This document shows, one piece after another, positions 15,772-23,641 of a stretch of DNA of 60,779 nucleotides (its first letter is position 1; every line of letters begins with the position of its first letter). The position numbers and the translations under genes were made by a program. Source of the stretch: Acidobacteriaceae bacterium UBA1307 (GTDB lineage Bacteria > Acidobacteriota > Terriglobia > Terriglobales > Acidobacteriaceae); contig DBTV01000002.1 of the NCBI GenBank assembly GCA_002307235.1, positions 1-60,779 on the forward strand, in the 5' to 3' direction. A model generated the notes under the pieces. That model did not search any database. It saw only the letters and a list, made by a program, of their open reading frames with translations, and was not told the DNA's origin.

Positions 15772-17199
15772 CTACGGGCGCTTGCCGCACAGGCAGCTTC
15801 GATAGGCTTCGGCGGTCAGGTTGTTCATCGAGCAGGCGTACTGAGGCCAGAATGGCTTGAGGGCCGGGGAGAGGTCGCGCCCGTAGTAGTGGCGCAGGTA
15901 GGCCGCGACAGGAGCCGAACCGGCCACGGTATCGGCGGCCATGGCCCGCAGCAGCGCTGCCGCATCGGCCGACGAGAAACCCGGCGCGCCATAGGCATGA
16001 GCAAAGTCGTAGCTCTCGGCCCAGGAAGAGCCGCGATTGTCGGCGCTCGAGATCACCCGAAAATCCTTGACGGAAGCGGTCTTCGCGTCGATCGTGCTCA
16101 GCGTGAAAGCGGGCAGATTGCCGTTGATCGGCGAGATGGAGGGCACCATTTTGAGAGCCACGGGGCCGCGCGCGCCTTCCAGCAGTCGCATCTCGTCCAT
16201 GTGCGTGTGCGCGAACAGCGCCAGCGTGACGACGTCGCCGCCCGCAGAGAGCGCCTCGCCGAGCGCCGACGATGAGAGAAAGAGCACCGGATCTTCGCCG
16301 CCGCAGACATTGCGCAGTTTGAGCACCGTCGCATAAGGATCGATGCCGGGCGGGATGTGGCCCATCACCCAGAGTTTTTCGCCGGAGCTCCGCGCCGCAT
16401 CGATCTGCGCTTGCAGCCAAGCCGCCTGAGCCGCCGCCGGAGCCGGATCGGGCTTGCCCGCGCAACTGGTGTAGCCGCGCGAGGCAAACAGATCATTGAG
16501 CACCACCAGCCGCGCATGCGTGCCAGGCAACGGGACGACGTACGATCCGTCGATGGCAAAACGCTCGGTGGCGGCAGTACGTTCCTTTGTCGGAAGATCG
16601 GCCAGAAAAAACGGCGCAGCACCGGCCAGAAACGCGCCGCGCGCATCGAGTTTGTAGTCGCCACAGTCGGAGTCATTGTTGCCGAGCGCGGCATAGACCG
16701 GCACGCCGGGCAGAGCCTTGCGCAACTCGGCCAGTTCGTAGGCCATGGTCTTGAGCGCGAAGCTGCGGTATTCGGCCGCGGTGGCCTTGGGAAAAACCTG
16801 CCGAAAGCGGCAGTCGAACTGGTGGGCCATCAGGTCGCCGCTGACGGTGGCGAAGCGCAGGTCGCGCGCCTGCGCGTGCATAGCCTGAAGGCTTGCGACA
16901 AACAGAGCCTCGTCGGTATCGACAGAACGGGCCGGGCAGCTTTTGAGCATCGCCGCCGAACGCGTCGCGCGGTCGGCCGAGTCAGGGGCGTCGAGGATGG
17001 CGCGCCACTGCGTGATCGGCGCAGCAGCCAGCCGCTCGGCCTTGGCCGGATCGTGGAAGGGGTCGAGATGAATGTCGCTGACCGAAAGCACCTCGACCGT
17101 CGCGGCGGTCTTCGGCCCCTGGGCCTGCGCGCAAGCAGCCAACACACACGCTAAAAGACTCGTTGCCCAACCTGCACGCTGCCATTTGCTTTCGCTCAT
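15772..17199 (-). CDS. Calcineurin-like metallophosphoesterase lipoprotein, acid-sphingomyelinase-like
   Basis: A 475-residue exported metallophosphoesterase. The N-terminus has a lipobox, L20-A21-A22-C23 (CVLAAC), after a hydrophobic core, so it is probably lipid-anchored. The calcineurin-like metal motifs are in order: SDIHLDPF (D42, H44), VSGDLMAH, LGNNDSDCGD, MGHIPPGIDPY and FAHTHMDEM. The motif set, with Cys-rich inserts, matches the acid sphingomyelinase/ASM-like phosphodiesterase group, so it probably cleaves a phosphodiester or phosphate ester outside the cytoplasm. ATG 17199 was chosen over 17217 because GGGGGAAGG lies just upstream. It is divergent from the GH27 gene. The C-terminus (CSMNNLTAEAYRSCLCGKRP) has Cys residues likely to be disulfide-bonded. 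Confidence 0.82.
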   Translation of the reverse strand: MSESKWQRAGWATSLLACVLAACAQAQGPKTAATVEVLSVSDIHLDPFHDPAKAERLAAAPITQWRAILDAPDSADRATRSAAMLKSCPARSVDTDEALFVASLQAMHAQARDLRFATVSGDLMAHQFDCRFRQVFPKATAAEYRSFALKTMAYELAELRKALPGVPVYAALGNNDSDCGDYKLDARGAFLAGAAPFFLADLPTKERTAATERFAIDGSYVVPLPGTHARLVVLNDLFASRGYTSCAGKPDPAPAAAQAAWLQAQIDAARSSGEKLWVMGHIPPGIDPYATVLKLRNVCGGEDPVLFLSSSALGEALSAGGDVVTLALFAHTHMDEMRLLEGARGPVALKMVPSISPINGNLPAFTLSTIDAKTASVKDFRVISSADNRGSSWAESYDFAHAYGAPGFSSADAAALLRAMAADTVAGSAPVAAYLRHYYGRDLSPALKPFWPQYACSMNNLTAEAYRSCLCGKRP

Positions 17200-17380
17200 T
17201 GAACCTTCCCCCTGCATCGCAACCAGAATACCGGACGCACGGAGGTGAAGCGAGAAAACAACGCGTCTTGGGGAGGGAGCATGGGCATGAATGCCCTGGC
17301 ACCCTTCTGGCCCAATCCCGAGAGGAAAAGCTCAGCTCAGAGAAGGCCTCCAGTGCAATGGCCCGGAGTTCCCTGCGCGC

Positions 17381-17400
17381 GTTCACTGTTCACTGTTCCC
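17381..17400. repeat. GTTCACT tandem word
   Basis: GTTCACTGTTCACTGTTCCC in the 223-nt divergent region upstream of GH27. The same heptamer recurs in other intergenic gaps (38874-38891, 39108-39125, 40831-40863). Confidence 0.5.
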
Positions 17401-17422
17401 TGTGTGTGCTATATGTGTACGC

Positions 17423-18796
17423 ATGGTTCGCACCCGATTTTTTCTTTCGCTCTGCCTTGTCTTGTTGCCTTGTCTCGCCGCGCGCGCGCAGTCGGTTGCG
17501 CCGGCCCCACCGATGGGTTGGAACAGTTGGGACTCCTACGGCTTCACCATCGACGAATCGGAGTTCCGCGCCAACGCCGGAGTGCTGAAGGAACTGGTCG
17601 GCTACGGCTGGAAATATGCGGTCATCGACGAGGGCTGGTACATGCGCAACCCTTACGGTAAAAATGTCGCCGAGATGCGCTACTTGTGGGATGCGAACGG
17701 ACAACTGATTCCCGACCCCGCGCGCTTTCCTTCGTCGGCAAACGGCGCGGGCTTCAAGCCGCTGGCCGACTGGTTGCATAAGCAGGGACTCAAGTTCGGC
17801 GTACACATTGTACGCGGCATTCCCAAGCAGGTGGTTGAAGAAAATCTACCCATCGGCGCGGGCTTTCACGCCACCGACGCCGCCGACAAGTCGAGCCCCT
17901 GCCCGTGGGACGAGGGCAACTGGGGCGTGGCCGACAATGCCGCCGGGCAGGCCTACTACGACGCCATGTTCCGGCTCTTCGCGCATTGGGGTCTGGACTT
18001 CGTCAAGGTGGACTGCATCAGCGACCATCCGTACCGGCCCAGCGAGATTCGCCAGATCGCCGAGGCCATTCGCAAATCGGGCCGGCCGATGGTGCTGAGC
18101 CTTTCGCCGGGGCCAACCAATCTGAAACATGCCGCCGAGGTGCAGCAGTATGCGGAGATGTGGCGCATTGCCGACGATCACTGGGACTTTTGGGATGCGA
18201 AACGCACCAATGCGAACAGCGAGTTTCCCTTCGGCCTGCGCGACACCTTCGACCGGCTGGCGCAGTGGTACACCTATGTGGGGCCGAACAGTTGGCCCGA
18301 CGAGGACATGCTGCCCATCGGCCAGCTCAGTCCGCATCCGGGCTGGGGCGCGCCGCGCGCTTCGCGACTGACGCAGGAGGAGCAGCGCACCGAGTTGGCA
18401 CTGTGGTCCATCACCCGTTCGCCGTTGATTCTTGGCGCGAACCTGACCAAGCTCGACACCTTCACCCGCTCGCTGCTCACCAACCAGACACTGCTGTTCA
18501 TCAATCAGAACGCCAGCCTGAGCCGACCGGTTGACGTGAGCGCGCTCACGGGCTTTGCGCAGGCGCGGGTCTGGCGCGCAAGCATCGGCGCTCCTGGCGC
18601 GCGTGGCTACACCGAGTACTTCGGCTTCTTCAACCTCGATGACAAGCCAACGACTCTGCGCGCGAGCTGGAAGCAGCTCGGACTCGACGGCAAGCATGCG
18701 GCCACGAATGCATGGGATGACGCGACGACGAAGGAGTCCAAGGAGATCAGCGTTACGCTACCACCCCATGGCAGCGTCGTTTACCAGGTAAAATAG
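17423..18796 (+). CDS. GH27 alpha-galactosidase, exported
   Basis: A 457-residue enzyme cleaving terminal alpha-D-galactose (or, less likely, alpha-N-acetylgalactosamine) from oligosaccharides. It has a signal peptide (MVRTRFFLSLCLVLLPCLAARAQS, cut near ARA-QS). The GH27 signature PPMGWNSWDSYG is at 29-40, the nucleophile D197 in DFVKVDC, and the acid/base D252 in RIADDHWDFW. The TIM barrel ends near residue 370 and a beta-sandwich follows. The frame is open upstream from 17291, but ATG 17423 starts the signal peptide. It stands alone, divergent from the lipoprotein phosphoesterase, so regulation is probably local. Confidence 0.92.
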   Translation: MVRTRFFLSLCLVLLPCLAARAQSVAPAPPMGWNSWDSYGFTIDESEFRANAGVLKELVGYGWKYAVIDEGWYMRNPYGKNVAEMRYLWDANGQLIPDPARFPSSANGAGFKPLADWLHKQGLKFGVHIVRGIPKQVVEENLPIGAGFHATDAADKSSPCPWDEGNWGVADNAAGQAYYDAMFRLFAHWGLDFVKVDCISDHPYRPSEIRQIAEAIRKSGRPMVLSLSPGPTNLKHAAEVQQYAEMWRIADDHWDFWDAKRTNANSEFPFGLRDTFDRLAQWYTYVGPNSWPDEDMLPIGQLSPHPGWGAPRASRLTQEEQRTELALWSITRSPLILGANLTKLDTFTRSLLTNQTLLFINQNASLSRPVDVSALTGFAQARVWRASIGAPGARGYTEYFGFFNLDDKPTTLRASWKQLGLDGKHAATNAWDDATTKESKEISVTLPPHGSVVYQVK

Positions 18797-18812
18797 CCAG
18801 ATTTCCCATACG

Positions 18813-18842
18813 CGGCGATGGACAATATTCCTTCCATCGCCG
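18813..18842. terminator. Hairpin between convergent GH27 and zinc-ribbon genes
   Basis: A perfect 10-bp stem, CGGCGATGGA / TCCATCGCCG, with the loop CAATATTCCT lies 17 nt after the GH27 stop. There is no U-tract on either side, so it may be a terminator of modest strength or an mRNA end-stabilising hairpin. Confidence 0.5.
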
Positions 18843-18911
18843 TGCTGCGCGGCAAGAGAGGCAACAACACCGACCTACCCTTCGGCACAGTGCAAGGCGC
18901 GGGCCCTGCTT

Positions 18912-19151
18912 CTATTCGTGTGCGTCGAGATGCGACGGTTGCCCGCCGTCCATGAGACGCTCGTAACGCTTCCTGCGCAAATAGTGCTGACGGCAATTCG
19001 CGCACTCCCATGGGTAGATCCCTACGAGAGGAAAAATCTTGTTTTCCAGGAAGCTCACGCGGGGGGTTCTGCGCAATCTATCATGCCCGCAATAGGGACA
19101 CACCATGTGTCCATGCCCGGTATTCGATTTCGTTATTTTTTTTATCGGCAT
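18912..19151 (-). CDS. Small zinc-ribbon protein
   Basis: A 79-residue protein with two CxxC knuckles, CPYCGHD and ECANCRQHY, about 30 residues apart, which would bind one Zn2+. A basic patch, LRRKRYERL, follows the second knuckle and could contact nucleic acid. The start is uncertain. ATG 19151 (MPIKKITKSN) gives a short basic N-terminus; ATG 19106 (MVCPYCG) would begin at the first knuckle; the longer frame to 19268 has no support. The role is unknown. The remaining upstream sequence (19269-19442) holds no recognisable gene. Confidence 0.6.
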   Translation of the reverse strand: MPIKKITKSNTGHGHMVCPYCGHDRLRRTPRVSFLENKIFPLVGIYPWECANCRQHYLRRKRYERLMDGGQPSHLDAHE

Positions 19152-19442
19152 CGGTTCAATGGATGACACACGTCCCAAGACACAAGGACGCGGCCATTGT
19201 TTTTGGAATGGAGATCCGGATTTTGGTCTGAAAAATCGCCTAAGATGCGACTGATAAAATCCGCGCACACATTCCTACGCGCCGTGTGCAGAAATACAAC
19301 AAATTGCAACAGTCGATTTCTGAAACTAAATTCCGCTCGTTGTCTTGCAGGCCCATCATAAACCCAAGGGCGCTCACTTTCGTAGATCAATAAAGTAACC
19401 TTGAGCTGTTACTCTTACACCAACTTTTCAGGTCACTTATCT

Positions 19443-20381
19443 CTAAAAGTTTTCGCTGAGGCGCACGAGACCAGCATGGGCGAGATCGGCAATCGCCCGC
19501 GCCAGCAAGGACGATTCGTTCAGCGAGGCAGGTCGGTCGAGCCGCAGACCGAGCCGCTCCGCCTCCTCGCGAAACTGAATGTCGACGTCATAAAGAATTT
19601 CGACATGATCGCAAAGAAAGCCGATGGGCTGCAGCAATAAAGTTTTCACTCCCTCGCCGGCCATCAACGCCAGCGTCTGCTCCACCGAAGGACCGATCCA
19701 TGCGCCGCCCGACGCGCCCTGACTCTGGAAGGCAAACCACCAGCGCGGAATCTCGGGCACCTGCGCGGCAACCAGCTCCGCGGTTGCACGCGCGTGTTCC
19801 GCATAAGGGTCGGCAGGTTTGCCGTCAACGGCGGCAACGGTGCGCTCGGGCACGCTGTGCGCGGTGAAGAGCACGGGCACCGGAGCGCCGGTCTCGGCAG
19901 AGAGTTTTTGTTCGGCCGCACGCAGCCGCTCGGCGAAGGCCTCGATGAGCAATGGATGTTCGGACCAGCTCTCGGTGAAATCGATGTGGATGCCGTTGGC
20001 TTCTGCCTCGACCGCGCGGCGATAAAGACCGACGCTGGTCCGCGAGTTCTGCGGCGCAAGGCAGATCACGGCGGCCGCGGTGACGCCATCGGCGCGCATC
20101 TGCCGCATCACATCGGCGATGTACGGCTTCCAGTTGCGCATGGCCACGTAGACCGGCACGGGCGCGCCCGCCTCGGCCAGCAGGCATTCCACGCTGCGCG
20201 CCTGCGCAAAGGTGATCTCGGTGAGCGGACTGCGGCCAATCAGCCGGTAGCGCCGCTCGACCTCATGCACCACGTGCTCGGGCAAGGGCCGTCCGCTGGT
20301 CACGTTGCGCAGATAGGCAGGAATCTCGTCGATGGAGTCCGCCGTGCCATGCGCCAGGAGCAAGACCGCCTGCTTAGCCAC
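19443..20381 (-). CDS. hemH: Ferrochelatase
   Basis: Inserts Fe2+ into protoporphyrin IX or, in the CpfC branch, coproporphyrin III, at the end of haem synthesis. The protein is about 312 residues. The metal-site His is in LFTAHSVPERT and the conserved Glu in GFLCDHVEILYDVD; RSPLTEITFAQA is the usual N-terminal motif. It follows hemE with an 8-nt overlap. GTG 20381 is preferred because AGGAG lies 7 nt upstream inside the end of hemE; the TTG at 20387 sits only 1 nt after it. The coupling implies translational linkage with hemE. Confidence 0.9.
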   Translation of the reverse strand: MAKQAVLLLAHGTADSIDEIPAYLRNVTSGRPLPEHVVHEVERRYRLIGRSPLTEITFAQARSVECLLAEAGAPVPVYVAMRNWKPYIADVMRQMRADGVTAAAVICLAPQNSRTSVGLYRRAVEAEANGIHIDFTESWSEHPLLIEAFAERLRAAEQKLSAETGAPVPVLFTAHSVPERTVAAVDGKPADPYAEHARATAELVAAQVPEIPRWWFAFQSQGASGGAWIGPSVEQTLALMAGEGVKTLLLQPIGFLCDHVEILYDVDIQFREEAERLGLRLDRPASLNESSLLARAIADLAHAGLVRLSENF

Positions 20382-21465
20382 GCACAATCTCCTTCGATGA
20401 AAACTCGTGAACCATCTTCACCACTGCCTGCACGTTTTCAACCGGCGTACCGGGCACAATGCCGTGGCCAAGATTGAAGATGTGTCCGGGGCGTCCACCG
20501 GCCGCCGCCAGAATCTCTTTGACGCGCCTCTCGATCACCTCGAGCGGCGCAAAAAGCGTGATGGGGTCGAGGTTGCCCTGCACGGCATGGCCCTCGCCCA
20601 CCGCACTCCAGCCCACATCAAGCGGTTGCCGCCAATCGAGTCCGAGCACGTCGGCACCGGTGGCGGCCATCGGGCCCAGCAACGCCTGCGTTTCCACGCC
20701 AAAGTAGATCACCGGCACGCCCATGGCCTGCACCGCGCGCACCAGCCGCTGGCTGGCCTCGAATGCGTAGTCCTGATAATCCGTGACGCCGAGCGAGCCG
20801 ACCCAGCTATCAAAGATCTGGATCACGTCAGCACCGGCCTCGACCTGCTGGCGGCAATAGGCGGTCAGCACAGTGACGAGCTTATCCAAGAGCATGCGCC
20901 AGGCCGTCGGATCGCCGTACATCATTTTTTTGGTTTCGATGTAGTTGCGCGAGCCACCGCCTTCGATCATGTAGCTGGCCAGCGTATAGGGCGCACCGCA
21001 AAATCCGATCATGCCCAGCCGGTCACCGAAGTGCGCTACCACCTTTTCGATGGCGCGGGCCACATAGCCAAGCTCGTCGGCGCGATCGGTGCGCAGCGCC
21101 TCGACATCCTCGCGCGTGCGCACGGGTCTATGCACGACCGGGCCCTCGCCCGCCTGAAATTCGAAGGGCAAGCCCATCGGTTCGAGCGGCAGCAGCAGGT
21201 CGGCAAAGATGATGGCCGCATCGACGCCGAGTTTTTCGGCGGCGGTGATCGTCACCTCGGCCGCAATCTCGGGCTGTTTGCAGATTTCCACCAGCGTGTG
21301 GTGCTTGCGCACCTCACGGTACTCCTGCATATAGCGACCGGCCTGGCGCAAAAACCAGACCGGGGTGCGGTCAACGGGCTGGCGCAAACAGGCGCGCACG
21401 AAGCGGCCGCCGGAGGTCAGCGGCGCAGACGAAGCAGGAGAGAGTTTCAGGCTCTTCGGGTCCAT
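20374..21465 (-). CDS. hemE: Uroporphyrinogen III decarboxylase
   Basis: A 363-residue enzyme converting uroporphyrinogen III to coproporphyrinogen III in the cytoplasm. Its signature motifs are VWFLRQAGRYMQEYRE near residue 37, DAAIIFADLLLPLEPMG (catalytic Asp), GFCGAPYTLASYMIEGG and the C-terminal FNLGHGIVPGTPVENV. The first about 20 residues are a short extension. The ATG at 21465 has no Shine-Dalgarno sequence, but TACAAT on the minus strand (21475-21480) lies 9 nt upstream, implying a very short leader. It overlaps hemH downstream. Confidence 0.95.
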   Translation of the reverse strand: MDPKSLKLSPASSAPLTSGGRFVRACLRQPVDRTPVWFLRQAGRYMQEYREVRKHHTLVEICKQPEIAAEVTITAAEKLGVDAAIIFADLLLPLEPMGLPFEFQAGEGPVVHRPVRTREDVEALRTDRADELGYVARAIEKVVAHFGDRLGMIGFCGAPYTLASYMIEGGGSRNYIETKKMMYGDPTAWRMLLDKLVTVLTAYCRQQVEAGADVIQIFDSWVGSLGVTDYQDYAFEASQRLVRAVQAMGVPVIYFGVETQALLGPMAATGADVLGLDWRQPLDVGWSAVGEGHAVQGNLDPITLFAPLEVIERRVKEILAAAGGRPGHIFNLGHGIVPGTPVENVQAVVKMVHEFSSKEIVRG

Positions 21466-21474
21466 AACTCATCG

Positions 21475-21480
21475 ATTGTA
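21475..21480 (-). promoter_or_regulatory. TACAAT -10 box of hemE-hemH
   Basis: TACAAT on the minus strand lies 9 nt before the hemE ATG, with no ribosome site between them. Confidence 0.45.
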
Positions 21481-21520
21481 ACGGTCCGCGCCGAAGTCTC
21501 CTAGCAAAAGAATTTTTGCT

Positions 21521-22567
21521 CTACCGCCAGCGGAAGATGCGGAGCGAGACGGCAAAGGGCACCAGGAACCAGGCCAGCAGAATGGCGAGCGGCGCAAGCA
21601 TCTGGCCGAAGCCGAGCCCCTCAAGCATATTGCCGCGCATGGCGTCGATGGCCGCCGTCAACGGCAGCGCGCGGACCACCGGCTGAATCACGGCCGGAAA
21701 GCGGTCTGCCGAAAAGAAGACGCCCGAGAGAATCCACATGGGCATCATCGCCAGATTCATCAGGCCGCTGACCGCCTCCATGGTTTTGGCGCGCGAGGCA
21801 ACCAACAGACCGAGCGCTGAAAACGCCAGCGAAGTCAGCAGGCAGAGCGCGCCGAGTTCGACGAGGCTGCCGCGATAAGGCACGCCGAAGGCGATGCGCG
21901 CAAAACCGAGAAAGGCCGCCACCTCGACGATCAACATCGCCAACCGCGAGAGCAGGAAGGAGAGCAGATATTGCCAGCGCGGCATCGGCGAGGCCACCAT
22001 GCGTTTGAGCAGCTTCTTTTGCCGCGCATCGACGATGGAAAAACCCAGCCCCCACATCGCCGATCCCATCAGGTTCATGCCGAGCAGCCCCGGCACCACG
22101 AAGTCGATGTAGCGCGAACCGGCCTCGTGCACCAACTGCTCGCGCTCTACCAGCGGATCGCGTCGGCCCGCCGCGGTTTCAAGCGCGCCATTGGCCAACA
22201 GCCGTGCCATGCGAGCGTCGGGGTTGGTCTCGTCGTAGATATAGCGCACGCCCGCAGGCTCACCCACCGCCAGCAGCACGATCTTGCCCCGCGCCAAGGC
22301 GCGCGTGCCCTCGGACTCATCGACAACAATGGCGCGCAGACCGTGACCGGCCGTCAGCGCATCGACCATCGCCTGCGTCGTTGCCCCCACCGGCAGCACA
22401 TCCGCCGGACGATTGCGAAAGGCAAGGCCCAGGCCCGCCGCCAGCAGAATCGGAAAAACAAAGGTCCAGAAGATGGCCTCGGGCTCGCGCAAAAACAGCA
22501 GAAAACGCGTGCAGGTCAACTGCGCCAGGCTGCTCTGCGCAAAAAAAATCTTCCCTCGGTTACTCAT
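21521..22567 (-). CDS. ABC-2 type transporter permease
   Basis: A 348-residue membrane subunit. One N-terminal helix (about 27-50, AIFWTFVFPILLAAGLGLAF) is followed by a large periplasmic segment (about 55-160) and then five helices, the ABC-2 (NatB/YhaP-like) layout of exporters. The extracytoplasmic loop is fairly polar and contains no catalytic motif. It overlaps the upstream ATPase gene by 8 nt, so the two make one exporter. The substrate is unknown; drugs, lipids or signalling peptides are all possible for this class. Confidence 0.85.
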   Translation of the reverse strand: MSNRGKIFFAQSSLAQLTCTRFLLFLREPEAIFWTFVFPILLAAGLGLAFRNRPADVLPVGATTQAMVDALTAGHGLRAIVVDESEGTRALARGKIVLLAVGEPAGVRYIYDETNPDARMARLLANGALETAAGRRDPLVEREQLVHEAGSRYIDFVVPGLLGMNLMGSAMWGLGFSIVDARQKKLLKRMVASPMPRWQYLLSFLLSRLAMLIVEVAAFLGFARIAFGVPYRGSLVELGALCLLTSLAFSALGLLVASRAKTMEAVSGLMNLAMMPMWILSGVFFSADRFPAVIQPVVRALPLTAAIDAMRGNMLEGLGFGQMLAPLAILLAWFLVPFAVSLRIFRWR

Positions 22568-23522
22568 CGCGCAGGTTCCTCCCCGTCAACTGTACGAACA
22601 CGTCTTCAAGCGTTGCCGAGTGGGTGCGGAACTCGCTCAGGTGCAGCCCGCGCGCGCGCAGTTCGGCAAAGATGCGCGGCACGGCGGTGTGCAAGGCGGC
22701 AACGGCCATCCGGTAGGTGCCATTGTTTTCGCTCACCGTGCGCACATCCTCGATCGCGCGGAGCGAGGCAACCAGCGGATGATCGCCGGCATCGTTGCCG
22801 CCCACGGAAAATTCGACAATCTCTTCGCCGCCAACCATCGCGATCAACTCCTGCGGCGTGCCCTGCGCAATCTTGTGGCCGTGGTCCATGATGGCGATGC
22901 GGTCGCAGAGCCGCTCGGCCTCATCCATGTAATGCGTGGTCAGAATGATGGTGCGACCGGCGCGCTTCAGATCCTCGACCAGATCCCACAGGTGCCGACG
23001 CGCCTGCGGATCAAGGCCCGTCGTTGGCTCGTCGAGAAAGATCAGCTCCGGATCGCCGGCCAGCGCCGTAGCCATGGCCACGCGCTGCTTCTGCCCGCCG
23101 CTGAGCCCGCCCACGCGCGCCGTGCGTTTTTCTTCAAGCTGCACGCGGTCAATCAGCTCATCGACCGTGAGTCCCTGATGATAAAAGCTGCGAAAGAGCC
23201 GGATCGTTTCCTCGACCGTGAGCTTGTCGGGGAACTGCGTCTCCTGCAGTTGAATGCCGATGCGCTGGCGAATGGCGCTCGCCTCGGTAGCCCAGTTGTA
23301 GCCGAGCAGCTCGACCGTGCCCTCGTCGGCCACCGTCAACCCTTCACAGATTTCAATCGTGGTCGTCTTGCCCGCGCCATTCGGCCCAAGCAACCCGAAA
23401 CACTCGCCGCGCTCGACCTCAAGATCAAGGCCATCGACCGCGCGCACATCCGTAAAGGACTTGCGCAACCCGACCAGATGCAGCGCCGGTCCCTTCGCTT
23501 CCATCTCTTTGTGCAATGCCAT
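22560..23522 (-). CDS. ABC transporter ATP-binding protein
   Basis: A 320-residue ATPase with Walker A GLLGPNGAGKTTT, Q-loop (IGIQLQETQFP), signature LSGGQKQRVAMA, Walker B LIFLDEPTTGLD and switch His in TTHYMDEAERL. The C-terminal about 90 residues form the accessory domain common in DrrA/NatA-like exporters. ATG 23522 (MALHKEMEAKG) was chosen over the upstream alternative start at 23552, which adds only ten unlikely residues. Its stop overlaps the permease start. Confidence 0.92.
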   Translation of the reverse strand: MALHKEMEAKGPALHLVGLRKSFTDVRAVDGLDLEVERGECFGLLGPNGAGKTTTIEICEGLTVADEGTVELLGYNWATEASAIRQRIGIQLQETQFPDKLTVEETIRLFRSFYHQGLTVDELIDRVQLEEKRTARVGGLSGGQKQRVAMATALAGDPELIFLDEPTTGLDPQARRHLWDLVEDLKRAGRTIILTTHYMDEAERLCDRIAIMDHGHKIAQGTPQELIAMVGGEEIVEFSVGGNDAGDHPLVASLRAIEDVRTVSENNGTYRMAVAALHTAVPRIFAELRARGLHLSEFRTHSATLEDVFVQLTGRNLRDE

Positions 23523-23570
23523 CAGCCTCAGCTTATCGCAGAAGGCATGCACCCGCGATCAACGCCGCGC

Positions 23571-23620
23571 AAAAAGAAAACCAGCGCGCGCGCCGCAAAG
23601 TTCCGCGACACACACGCTGG
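23571..23620 (-). terminator. Probable terminator of the S9 peptidase gene
   Basis: On the minus strand CCAGCG (23615-23620) pairs with CGCTGG (23581-23586) around a GC-rich loop with further pairing, followed by TTTTCTTTTT. It begins 21 nt after the peptidase stop. Confidence 0.5.
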
Positions 23621-23641
23621 CCTGTTTTGCTTCGCGCAGCT

